A DNA stretch of 64,000 nt from NCBI GenBank assembly GCA_016801845.1, contig CM028918.1, positions 20,164,501 through 20,228,500 on the forward strand. Reading direction: 5' to 3'. This stretch comes from Polydactylus sextarius. Its lineage: Eukaryota > Chordata > Actinopteri > Polynemidae. A model generated the notes under the pieces. That model searched no databases. It saw nothing but the letters and a program-made list of their open reading frames with translations, and was not told where the DNA came from. This document shows, piece after piece, positions 1-12,236 of the stretch (its first letter is position 1; every line of letters begins with the position of its first letter). A program made the position numbers and the translations under genes.

Positions 1-3000
1 CCTACACTGATAGCAGCATAACTTGGTCAACTGAGGCTAAGTGTTGGCCTAGCACACTTACTTACTCCACTTACTACACTTACCAAGTACACTCACAGGC
101 CTAGTACGCTCACTTCCTAGTCCACACACTTGGTAATGGTTTTAGGGTGTGTGGATTTGAACTGGTACATCATTTCAGCAGCCGGATTCAGAGCAGTTTG
201 AGGAGCATCATTTATAACGTACTAATTATTTGTATTAGTTATATTATTTTCTGGCCATTACAGGGCCAAACCATTTTGGTTACCTGGTTATGCCAAAGGA
301 GATAAGGAAGGAAGAGCTGAAGGTCATTTCCTCAGCATTTAGAGAATGAAACCAGCTCTGATCATGGGTCAGGAACCATGACACGCAAAAAAGACAGTTG
401 ACTTCAGCACTGTGGTTCCTGATATATCATGTTCACAAGAATGTAACAAATGTGAGATGATGTGACCTTGACATTTGACCACCAAAAAAAGTAATTCCCT
501 AAAGGTGAACCTGAGTTATCATGTTTCATGACAGATGAACAACCTGAAGACAAACAGCCTGCAACAGTCTCCAACTGCCTCTGTCACCAGTGTGGGTTTC
601 AGTGTCATATTCTCTACATTTTCATTAAATAAAGCAAAAATGACAAAAGCATCTGGATTAGTTCAACAGGGGAATGACTGTCTGAGCCATTTTTTCAATG
701 AGCACAATTAAAGCACAAAAAAAATGACCCAACGGAGCCGCTAATGAGCTCTGTTTCCATTACGGCCAAATTAGTACTGTTTTAGTAGTTTGTTAAGTAT
801 GATGAATGCACACAGGCCGTTAATGATTGCTTGTGTAATGAGGTGATGGATGTGCTCTTCTCGACTCCCTGCCTTCTGTGAGACAATACTCAGACAGACG
901 AGAGGGTGAGAGGAGCAGCATCACATTTTCCTCTGTACCAGAGCCTCATAAAAATGCTCTATCATCCCTGAATCACCACACCAGCAATCTGAGAGTCTTT
1001 TGTTGTCACCCAGCCCTGGTTCTCATATGAAAGTCTTTTATAAAATTCCCAAAAAACTCACAAAATGCTCAGCGTTCAGCGCGTAAAGAAGGTCCTCTCA
1101 GATCTCGTGGATTTGACATTTGGGATGAAAACTTTTCATCAAACAATGAGCAGAAAAATGACTAGATGTGTGATGCTGTCGGAGAACCCTGCAGTGTAAA
1201 GTGTGAAATATGTTGTTTTTCTTGAAAGCCACACACAGAGAGGATTTAATAACATTTAACACGTGGTGCTGGAAAAACAGAGACTATTTCTACATGAGTT
1301 CAAATCTGTGGCAGTTTAACTGCTTTTACATGTTTTACTTTTTCTTTTCAAATAACACATCACAGTGATATAGTTGAACCTGAATGTAATGTAATGTAAA
1401 TGTGATGCATATTATCATAATATTCTGTACTGTTGATCTGTGTATTGCTAACGTCTTATGACATCACAGTGACCTTTGACCACTAAAATGTACTGTATTT
1501 ACTATATCATGTTCTCTGAATGGGACAGATTTCTGTCATTAACACGGAGGAATAAAAATGTTGAAAAAGGTTCAGGATCAGTTAATCATTCTTTTTAAAT
1601 GAATGTATCTTCATAGATTAGTGACATTACTCAAGTCAGTGGTCTGAGTTTAGTAGATGGAGTTTATAAAGCATAAAGCATCATTTCCATTTCTTAAAAA
1701 TCCAAACGAGCTCTGGACACTGTAAAGCACAATAATGAACACTAAATTAATAATTCAATTGGTCACATATTACAGTCTGTAATAAATATGGTCCTGGCAC
1801 ATAAAGATGACATCAACCACGCAAATGTCTTCATTATCAACATAAGTACACCACGAGGAATTAAGTTTCTCTCCAAACACATTTAAAGGCAGCCTAGTTG
1901 TTTGTGAATGTAATTCTTAAGAGACAGGCAGGTTGATACATTTTTTTATAATTAGATGAACTTGTCAGCCACAGACTGTAAATGTATGTAAAGATGCTGT
2001 CACAGTGTCCTGGTCACAAAGGGAAGTAGGGAACTTATTTAGAAGACGCAGTGGAAATATATTTGACAGGGCGCAGTAACAAATCAGGAGTAACTGACAG
2101 ATCACAGTCCCCTGTTTTCTGTCTATTTTTTGTGGTGACAGTGACAAGAAGCCTCCTGAGGCACTGAACCAATTCAAGGAAAACTCAATTTCCTGCTCTG
2201 AGCGGTAATGTTGTGTAATGTTGGTATTCAACGTCTTTCCAAGGTGTATAAAATCTATTAACATCAGTCAAGTTTCAGTGAATATGTGGAAACATAATGG
2301 AAAATCCTTTTGGAAGATCATTTTATTTTTATTTAGAAATAACATCTTCTCAATTATGAATGATTTCTTTTTTTTTAGCAAAGATCTCACTGCCACCGTC
2401 TATGGATGAGATGAAGTTGCACAAAGACCCAATTTCATTTTGGACATGCAAAGCTGAATTAAATGATCCACTTTTTTTTACTGGATCCCCAGAAAATAAC
2501 ATCAAAGTATTGGAGAAGTTTTTCTTTATCATGAATACAACTGCAAAATATCAACCTGTGTAAACTGTCAACAACATCCATCAAAATTAGCCACAGACAA
2601 AGAGGTTTTACTTCATCAGTCACATCAATCCTACTGACAAATACTGAGGAAAAGCTCAGTAACACACGACATCACTGCTGGCATGACATCACGTTTATCA
2701 AAACATACATTAACCACGTAGCTGGTGTCATATAACTAGTTTTCCCCTTTAGCTAACTGTCTAGTGAAGTAACCAGTCACTAGCAGATTGTAAGGAAGCA
2801 TTTCAGATATATACAACTCCTCATAATTTTTGTCTCAAAATGAGAACTCATCCCAAATATTCATAAAGTAACTTTGAATATCACAGTTAAGGTGAAGGTC
2901 AATGATCAAGGATGTGATGAACTTATGAATCCTCCTGTTAAAATGATTCAATTAAGTGGGAAATGAATACACTGAATCTGAACATCAGTGCACAGAGATG

Positions 3001-5171
3001 GAGTTTACGTGTGTGTTCTCAACATAAAACCTTCGTGAACACAAGACAAACACAGAGGACAAATGTGCTCTTTGACTTCTCTGGCGTGGTAGTGGTGTTT
3101 GAATTCTCTTGTCAGAAATAGCTTCATCTCTGTGCAGAGACTCGGCCTGAGACGAGACTGCGGCACTTCTAATGAGGCTGGGAATCTTCTCTCTCTTTGA
3201 TCTCATGAAATCAAAGGTTCTGCGAGTTTGCAACGGAAGCTGAAGATCGATTTCACTCTGCTCATAGTGGAAGCAGAGATCTGTTCGGTCTGTTGTACTG
3301 TAAGCACTGTGCTGCTGTGAGCATTAGATATAACGTGTGTTCCTACATTTCAGAGGATGATTGCATTATCACACCGGTTTATATTGGGCTTTTATATGTT
3401 TATTACCAACATTTTGAAATGTTTGTGCAATATCTGTGAACTTAAGGTAAGAAATGTCCCATAAAAGAAACTGATAATAAAAAGACAAGAAACTACCTAG
3501 AGGTGACGCTTTTGTTCCAAGGTTTTTTTTCATACCTGTGCTTTTGTTCTTCCCACCACGTGCCTCATTAAACCACCCAGACACTGTCATTTGTATTCTC
3601 TGGTTTTGCATTTAAATGTCCAATTTCACCTCTTTGCAATTACTAATAATGAGGTGGCAGCTGCAGACCAGCTTCAGACTGAAACTAGGCACAAGTTAAT
3701 TATGTCTTATCCAGGTGAGACACAATGAGTGACAGTTACTCTCATTAGTCTTTTTTCTTTTAATTGTGCTGAGAAACTAATCATTTTCCTGAGTTATTTG
3801 TATTTTTTTTTAACAATAGTCATGAATGCTGATAGTCTGGTTTTGTATAGAAAAGCCAGCTGCATGTGAAAAACAGTAATCTATGATTCTGGCAGAAGGC
3901 AAAGACTCAAAACAAAGAGAATACACAGGAGACCAAAAGGAAACATCTCTGTTGGAAAGCCAAATGCTCATACACAAATAATCAGAGCGAAGCATGCAAT
4001 CAAAACAAGAATCAAGTAGTAGGAAAAAAAAAAATCCCCCATAACAGGTAAAAGTGCACGTACAACAAAGCAAGAAACATGAGCGAGCATGCACACAGAA
4101 ACAACAGTTTGGCAAAGAATAAAAGAGACTAGACAGGATATATATCATGTACTTCATTCTAAAATAAATGAATAATATCGTATTGACTCGAATATAAGAC
4201 GGTAAAAAGTCTGAAAAGACGGGTCGTCTTTTATTCAGGGTCTAGAGAAATGGGGTTTAAACCAACATCTTCTCCCCAAACGAGTCAGAGGTTCTGCTTC
4301 TCTCTTACACCAGTGACCTGGAGAGATGTGACCACGACACAGAGACTCACAAGAAAACAGTAACTAAAACGTTGAGCAAGTTAACAAATAGCAGAGGAGA
4401 CTGTGTTTCTCACACATTGACAAAACTGTGGCGCTCTGCCGCATTATAATTTCACTTTACAGCACTATTTCTTTCTTTTTTTATTGTCTGAACTCTGTGC
4501 TCTGATCCTGAGAATACATCCAGCTTACTGGACGGACATCTGCAGTCACACACTACAGCTAATCAGCCTTTACCGCTATCAGGGTAGTCATAATTCAAAG
4601 GCCAAAGAATTACTGAGCAGAGGAGGATCAATGTCCCAGTTAGAGTGTGTCCCGCTCAGTAGGGGGCTACAATTGAGGTCAACGTATGCACACCGTAATT
4701 ACAGTCAAGCTGTGAGGGAGAAATTTATTAAGACATCAACTGCAGGAAGGAAAAAGGGCCTTTAGTAAAAAAAAAAAAAAAAAAGGAAAGGGAAAAAACT
4801 TACAGAAGTAGAACGAGCATCAAGTGCAGCATAACAGAGTCTCGACATGAAAGTAATTCTTAAAACGAGGCCCTGTCAGATGTTTGGGAAAAAAAAGCAT
4901 TACATGGTGATTTAGATCAAACTAACAAAACACTTTGGGTTTTAAGGGAAAAAAAAAAACATCACAGGATCTCTCCACTGTCAGGAGTCACACGGCAATT
5001 TGGTGTCGTGTTGTCTGCATTAATATTCAGTGTCACATTCACTGTCACCATTTCAGATTAATTTATGCAATGTTACTTGAGTTAAAAGGAAGCTGCAGTA
5101 CAAAAACGTGTATTTACTTCAGACTTTCTGACATTCTTTTATAGCTCAGAAAAGCATACAGATGTCCTCCA
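1..5171. other. Non-coding stretch, no gene recognised
   Basis: Only short reading frames occur here, none resembling a known protein and none with convincing splice borders. There are A- and T-runs, for example at 4764-4783. The piece around 4175-4260 (a GACTCGAATATAAGAC-type sequence) resembles old DNA-transposon ends, but I could not delimit an element. Confidence 0.55.
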
Positions 5172-5243
5172 GACCTGTGTAGCTAAGTTACATAGCATGA
5201 TATTATCTTGTGCACTTGGTCACCCACATACCAGGAAACAAGT
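5172..5243. repeat. Short repeat matching the flanks of the 7901-8189 element
   Basis: About 70 bp starting GACCTGTGTAGCTAAGTTAC recurs at 7878-7900 plus 8190-8241, where it is interrupted by a 289-bp inverted-repeat element. This copy therefore acts as an empty-site paralogue of that insertion. The parent repeat is not identified. Confidence 0.75.
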
Positions 5244-6288
5244 GGGGCAAATGAGGGAACAAACCTCTATCTTTAGCATGGCATGAACAGTGGTGTCCTT
5301 GTCACCTTGGCCTCTTTCTATATATCCTTATTTCTACCTTTAAAATCCCAGAGAGAGGCTCATCTGATAACACATGCCTTTGAAGGTGCCTCAAACTGAT
5401 GAGTTCTTTCACTCTTTCAGATCTGAATGTTTGTATTTGAACTCTACGATTTGTACAGCTCAGTGTCTGTCACTTCCTGCTATGGGCTGTAGCAAAATGT
5501 TTTGTAATGTTGGTTTAGAAAGGTTAGAAATGTGCAGCAAGCTAATTCCAATGCATGAATCTGCTTTTTCTACTAAATCATCAATTCTGCAAGTGCAGTC
5601 ACAAAATGTGCATTTTAATGTGAAGGTAGTGGTACAATGGGCCCCGTCCTCTCCTGGAAGTCATGTTTATATACAACTGTGCAAAGAAGCAGCAAATATG
5701 TTTTAATATTTAAAGCTGTACGTGAGACTTCAATGCTCCTGAGCATAGTTTCTTGCTGGGAGCAGGTAGTGGTGTTGGTCGCTTGCAAAAAGCTTTAGCC
5801 ATTTTTGCATTTAGAATACAGGAAGTTATGATACAACCTCTGAGAAGTGCTATTTCCTCAGGGCATTAGAGAGACTCACTGCTTGCGAGTGATGGAATGG
5901 ACCATGGCTACCTCAGTAGAGGCAGAAGAGGTGACATTGGTGGTGCTTTTAACCTCTAGAGACAGTTCCTGGCAGGGAAAGGGATAAAGTTTGTGGCTGA
6001 ACCTGCAGCATTTCCTCTAAACTAAGATCTGGTGTTCAGGACTTTGTGACATCTAGTGGTGAGGTTGCAGATCACAACCAATTGAATACCGCTCCCTTCA
6101 GTCCTCCACCTCCAAGTATGTAAAAGATGGTGGCATTCAGGTACACATAATGCAAAACAAAATGCATTGTAGAGCCTTGGTTTTTTCAACACCGTAATTG
6201 TTAATTTCTGAAGAACACTGTTGATAATGCAATGCTAATTATATGTTAACTCTGTGTGGACAACACTAGGGTGGTTACAGTCTTACCA
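5244..6288. other. Non-coding stretch, no gene recognised
   Basis: A 110-codon plus-strand open frame at 5374-5706 has no recognisable domain and is flanked by nothing gene-like, so it is not called. The stretch around 6045-6110 (CATCTAGTGGTGAGGTTGCAG-like) resembles sequence common in fish interspersed repeats. Confidence 0.45.
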
Positions 6289-7257
6289 AGCGTACACACC
6301 AAATGCTACTAAAGCTGTAAAATCGCTTTTGTCGCTGGTAAAACACAGCTGCTAGATAAATTCTGCTCACTTTTGTCGCTCAACTTGCTCATGATGTGAG
6401 AGATTCAAATGTTCGATTTTGCTTTTCCATTTAAAGGAGCCGTCAAGACAGCGTGACAGACGTCCGGTTGTATCAGTGCAAGCTGTATCAGTGCTGGCTA
6501 TTAAAATAAAACTCCCACTGAAATATAATCTATCAAATTTAATTAAAACTAGAATGAGTGCAGAGTATTATTTGGAGATCCCTGAATACCACATCGTGCC
6601 AACAAGTACACACAGTTCACAAATTGCACTGAGAACGCTGGTGTATTTCTTTTATTTTTCACTCATGGCTCATTTGTTTTCTGTTACTCTGGCAACCTAC
6701 TCCCAGAGCCTTGTATCAGAGATTTTCTAGATGGACTTTGCTTGTAGCGAGCCTAAATTAAATGTACTAAATTTACAAAGAAGTCGAAATCACTCTATGT
6801 TCAGGCAAAATGGCTGCATGCAATTGATTTGACTAGTGGTGTGGAGAGCAAATGAATATCATTCCCGCTTAAAACAAACATTCTAGATCAAAAAAATTTC
6901 GATAAATACTTGCGCTGTCATCACTTGCTCAAGAAAACTGGTTGTCCAGCAATGGCGGTAATCAATTTTTCCTTCATTTTGATAGGGACTCAAAAATAGT
7001 TGGAACCAAAGTTTCGCAAGTGAACACGCAAGTGAACAATGCCTGCATTCAGATTGGTTACTGGTGTTTTACATCATAGCTAATTTGCATAAAATTAAAC
7101 TTTTTTTTAACTTTTTTTAGTCGCTCTAGTCGCCCAAGCTTTGTCACTTGTCGCTTTTATTGCTTTTATCGCTTTTATCGCTTTTGTTGCTCATCTCCAT
7201 TCAAAGTGAATTACTTCCGGCTATTTTACAGCTTTAATAGCGTTTGGTGTGTATGCA
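6289..7257. mobile_element. Non-autonomous inverted-repeat DNA transposon, ~970 bp
   Basis: The ends at 6291-6323 and 7223-7256 are inverted copies of about 33 bp, matching except at a few positions. Both include the stretch AAAGCTGTAAAAT and its complement, with GTACACACCAAA against GTTTGGTGTGTATGC at the tips. The interior is AT-rich, contains repeated TCGCTTTT motifs near the right end, and has no transposase-like frame. A clear target-site duplication was not found, so the superfamily is not assigned. Confidence 0.75.
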
Positions 7258-7641
7258 CAGTTATGCTACCTTGGACAACTCATCCTAGCTCCGTGCAGGA
7301 TGATTTACAGATGTTAGATCAGGGATCTCCCTCAGCATTGGAAAAAAAAAGTTTGATCAATGCATCCATATTAAACATTTCTTACTAATTCTGCTGAGAT
7401 ATTTCCTTCAGTGTGCACATCTGAGACCTGAGACATTTTTTTTCTTTTTTCTAACTAACTAAGTATTTTAAATTTAGCAGAACAACTCTCACAAAGGTAA
7501 GGTGTCCATGACAAATGAGTAGCTTTTGCATTTACAAAAAGAAAAGCCTGCACCACAGTTTTTATGTAACGGTCTTCATTTATCTTTAAAAGTGTAATAA
7601 AGTAAAAACCTGCTACAACTGTATCTCACACAACTGTTATG

Positions 7642-7666
7642 AATATTTAATCACAACTGCCAGACA
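7642..7666 (+). repeat. 25-bp direct repeat, copy 1
   Basis: An exact 25-bp sequence (beginning AATATTTAATCACAACTGCC) recurs at 8733-8757. The two copies lie on either side of the 7901-8189 element, about 1.1 kb apart. Origin unknown; a shared interspersed repeat is the simplest explanation. Confidence 0.7.
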
Positions 7667-7900
7667 AAAGATACACTACATGATTCTGGTCTGACAAGAG
7701 GCAACCGCAGCATTCAACCAGATTCATCCCCTGAACTAAGAATATCAGCAGTATCAGCAATATCATTCAAATAGAGATGAAGCTCTGGCCAACCAGAGAG
7801 AGCTCTGCCTTCAAACATAAAATTCAGGTAGTTTTGCTGGCTTTTATTTTGTTTGTATAGTATGTTTTAGAGCAAAGGACCTGTGTAGCTAAGTTACTTA

Positions 7901-8189
7901 GGCTGCACCCGAATCCTTAATAGTCACTGCGTACAACTGAGTTCCTACTATTTGACTGTTACAGTAGTAGCTACTACATAGCAAGCTAGCCAGTAGTAGG
8001 CACAATTTGGACGTACTACAACACCACCATCTTACTGGTCTTGTGACCCGGATGTTTACATCAACGTCATGATTTTTTGGAACCTTTCACCTACTACTGA
8101 AAGTATACTAAGGTATTTGGACATACTAGATCATCGTGTACTCATTTTTGCCTGCTATAGTAAGCTAGTTGGGGTATTCGGATGCACCA
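7901..8189. mobile_element. MITE-like insertion of ~289 bp with an empty-site paralogue
   Basis: The element starts GGCTGCACCCGAATCC and ends GGTATTCGGATGCACCAA, imperfect inverted repeats of about 16 bp. It splits a sequence that is uninterrupted at 5172-5243, so insertion rather than deletion is supported. The flanks end in TA on the left and begin TA on the right, which would fit a TA target site, but the empty copy differs by a base so this is tentative. No coding capacity. Confidence 0.75.
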
Positions 8190-11100
8190 ATAGTGTGATA
8201 TTATCTTGTGCACTTGGTCACCCACATACCAGGAAACAAGTTCCTTGTGTCAGCACATATGTGGTATGTGCTGAGACAATATGCTACTGAGTCATGCTGT
8301 ACCATCTCCTGGAGGCTGACATTAGTATTACTGCACAAAAAAGAGTGGTCAGCCCATCCATTTTCATGGATGAGCTTCCTCTGATGAAACCTGAAATGCT
8401 GGCGAGCTGCTCTGGATCAAAAAAGTCCACAGTTAACCATTAGGACAACTAAGGAGGCTTTGAGTGACATGTGGAGGATTTGTTCATTGAGCAACTGATT
8501 GGTTGAAGCCACATGATGCACCGCACTGTCACTATAGCCACTGAAATCAAGCTAAGATGCACACCTTCCTCTACGTAAGTAGAGCTGTTGTTGGACTGTA
8601 TCAGGGTCAGTCTGGCAGGTGAATGATTGTCCATCCATTAAATGTGCCTTCACAACCTTTGGTCAATGACATATGGTCATACTCAAGAAAATAATGGAAA
8701 CTATAGATAGTAATAGTAACTGTGGCCAAAACAATATTTAATCACAACTGCCAGACAGTTGAAACAATAGAGAGTAATAATAATTGTGGTTGACAGTCAA
8801 CTTACCTTCCTGACACAATAGTCTAGTTCAATCAAATCAAAGGTTCATCCTCACAGGAGCATGAATAATACGAGGCTAAGATTTTAATATTTTAGTGCAT
8901 AAAATATCAATTTTCAGATACTAGGATTTTATCTTATAGACTGCATCCTCTGGGAACCATGAATATTGCAAGCAACTAAACTTGGAATAATAGCCCAAAA
9001 TCCTGGTCTGGTCATCCTTTTGGGAGTATAAATAATCTAGCAGGTCAAGTACTGGGTACATAGTATAGCAGTGAAGAGTAAAAGTGAGATGTGTCACTAA
9101 TAACATCCTCTGGGAAGAGCACACATTCACAGGAAATGTCATAAAAATCTTCCCACTACTTTTAGAGTTGGAGGCCAAATTTCTGATGAAGAGGAGACTT
9201 TGAGCTGTTCAAATGCTCAAGAAGAAAACAAAAATTTTTTTGATTATTTGATTTATTTGAATTGAGTTTCATCGAAATCTGTTCAATAGCTGACAGGATA
9301 TTTTACTCTGATCCAAACGTTAGACATGCGCAAACACTGACCAGCCACTGTGCTATTCACAGGCCTCACTGCTGCCAGGCAAGAGCAGCTTTAATTGAAA
9401 AGAAATCCAAAACCAACAGAAACCTGGAACTTCCCTAATGAGACTTTGAGTGAACTGGGTGAAGAGGTGAAGCTCTCATTAGCACCTTGATGAAATGTTG
9501 ATGTAGCCCACTCTGACCTACAAAAAATTACAAAATTACATCTATGTCCTTTAGTGACCACAGAAACCTCCAACACATTGAAAAGCACCAGATTTTTCTT
9601 CCCTGCACTGCAATCAGCAAATTACCGTATTGTTTAATTCCCACAGGGTGTGAGGGTTTCTCATAAATGTCCTCTGTTGGTTTACCCCATGACAGGTGAG
9701 TTCCTGCCTGGGCATGAGAGAGAAGGAATTACAGGGATTAAGGTGAATTTAATGCCTCTCAGGCTCAGTGAATTGATGTTAAAAGTTTTCTGCTGAAGTG
9801 TAGATGCTTCCGATGCTGTTCCACGAAGCATGACAAACTCTGAAGCCGATCCTTGTCTGCTGCGGATTTTATCTGAGTGTCTCCAACGGCCATAACATCT
9901 GTTAAAACTTGCAAAAGAACAATGCTGCATAATTTAGAGCACAGATACAGAGAGCCGACGTGGCATGATACAGTAAGTGCTGCTGGATATATTGAATCTG
10001 CCGCCTGTGTATGCCGAGGTGTTCACTCGCAACCTATCAGCATCATAAATACAATCATTTTATTTGGGTATGTGCTGTTACATAACGTATCACTTCTTAT
10101 AAAGTGAAGAGTGAAATGTGGTCTGCAGCTCTGGTCTCTGCTCAGTTTCATTCCAGCCAACTCATCATAGCCTGATTCACACCTGGGACACCGCCTGAAT
10201 GCCATTAGCTGATATTAACTAGGTGGGCAGAATGACTTAATGCATTAAGATTCAAGTCAAAAATTATTAAAAAAAAAGAAAAAAAAAAAAAAAAAGAAAG
10301 GTTCCTCAAATCCAGAGGGGATTTCTCAAAAACATTCAAAATGTGTTTCCATGTGTTGTACAGATTATGACAAAATTTTCAGAAAATCAGCCAAAGAAAA
10401 TGTCTCCATCCACTGTTGTTATGCAGTTTAGTATGAACTGTGTAACAGTCAGTGTTGACTTGCTGTTCCCTAACTCTCCAGCGTGACCTGTAGGAGCATC
10501 TCCTGCACATATGCAGCAGTCATTGGTTTCCAAAGGAGAGTCTTCACCACACCTACCATTGACCCTAAATATGTTTGGAGGTTCAAAATAACTGACTACA
10601 ACAGTTAAAGACAGGTTTGTCTTCAACTCTTCTTTTATGTCCTGCAGCTGGATATACTTGCTATTTAGGTACAGTTTGGACACACAACTACTAGGTTAGT
10701 TTCAGGAAAAGATCTTGGACTAATGTTTTTTTTTTAAAAAAGCGCTGCCTTATTGTAAGAGGATATTCATTGCAGTGGTTACAACAACCAAACTGTTGAA
10801 GTTGTGAAAAAAAGAAACAGAACTGGTGTTTTGAGCCCACGTAGTCACATGACGTCTGCTTTTGGTGCTATCATGACATCATTATCATCACAACTATAGC
10901 CACTAGAGGTCACCTAACAATAAAATGTAGCTGTGTCTGACTAGTTTTTGTAGAGTGATGGTGAATGAGTGAATAGTACAGAACTGTAGTGTTCCAGGTT
11001 GAGCTGGTTTACAGTGGCCCCTCCTCCGTCTACCTGCCACCTGGCTACCTGAATCTTGTTGGGTAAACTGCCTCGTTTAATTTTTTTTTGGAGAAAAAAA

Positions 11101-12167
11101 AAAAAATTAGCATTCAGTTTGAATTAGTAGGGAAAAGAAAACATTAAAAGAAAACATTACTTTCACTTTTTTTTTTTTTTTTTTTTTACATTATATTTAA
11201 AGCCATCGTTTCACAGAATAGTAAAGCCTTCTTTGACAGTGGCTGTGTTTAATATGCAGGTGTAGGTAATAATGGTTGTCTTTTAGTGGTTGTCTTCTTT
11301 CACCATTGTATGCCGCTGTTAGAAAATCACTGACTACGACAGTTAAAGACATGTTTTTTTTTTGCTGAGCTCTGAGCTGGTGTTCAGCAGTGTGAGAGTC
11401 AGTCTAAAAAAAGAAAAAGAGTAACATACCCCAGAGATCTGCTCATGCTCATGCTCCTCAGCGTGAGGCAATTATGAAGTCGGAGTTTGAGGGTGAAAAG
11501 CATTTGGCAGAAGAAAAAGAGCCTATAGATATGGACTTCTGAAATGAAGAACCACCAAGTCCAGTATGTGCCACCCCTCCAGAGAGTCACTCAGTGCAGC
11601 TACATTTTCCCTGCTAATCCTCTGAAGCAGGCAAGAGTTCAACAGCAAGCTCAAGGACTAGGTTAGTGTCAGTAACTGAGGGACGTTAGAGAATTACAAA
11701 CTGTTAAAATACACATATAATAAATGTGCAATTGAAATTTTACCTTTTATTCGCTATAACATTTCGCTGGCCTGAGACTGATTACAGTTTGCTCATTTGA
11801 ATGATTTTGGCCTTAAATGTCAGGAGCCATGTCTAATTGAGAAAAGACTTACATCAGTCGGTGCAGAGACAGATGTTATATCACTCTCTGTCTGCTGAGT
11901 GTGAAATAGGCAGCAGTTTCCCAGCAGTTTTTCAGCTTTTTGAAATGATAGGACTGCTGACTAGTTTGTGTTTATAGCTGAGTCTATTGTTAAAATATAG
12001 TATAATGTAAGACTTCATGTTGCTCAAATTTACTCTAAATATTGATAAGCAACATTGACTGTAGCAAATGGTGATATATACTGACATATCATCAGTGTTC
12101 ATACTTCAGTATTGGTCATGCCACCACCCTCTATGATTAATATATGGGACGTTGGCTAAATGAAAGC
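8190..12167. other. Non-coding stretch, no gene recognised
   Basis: Contains A/T runs (10268-10296, 11169-11188) and a related short sequence (ACTGACTACRACAGTTAAAG) at about 10591 and 11329, which suggests two fragments of one interspersed repeat. The 85- to 98-codon frames here have no recognisable content. Confidence 0.5.
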
Positions 12168-12236
12168 AAGCCATCCATCCATCCGTCCGTCCATCCATCC
12201 GTCCGTCCGTCCATCTGTCCATCCATCCATCCATCC
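12168..12236. repeat. (CCAT/CCGT)n tetranucleotide microsatellite
   Basis: About 69 bp of interrupted CCAT and CCGT units read directly from the sequence. Confidence 0.95.

Noticed and set aside
3810..4157. 115-codon minus-strand Cys/Phe-rich frame
   Set aside because: Composition is that of AT-rich non-coding DNA; nothing recognisable.
5374..5706. 110-codon plus-strand frame
   Set aside because: No recognisable motif, ordinary composition and no splice or promoter context.
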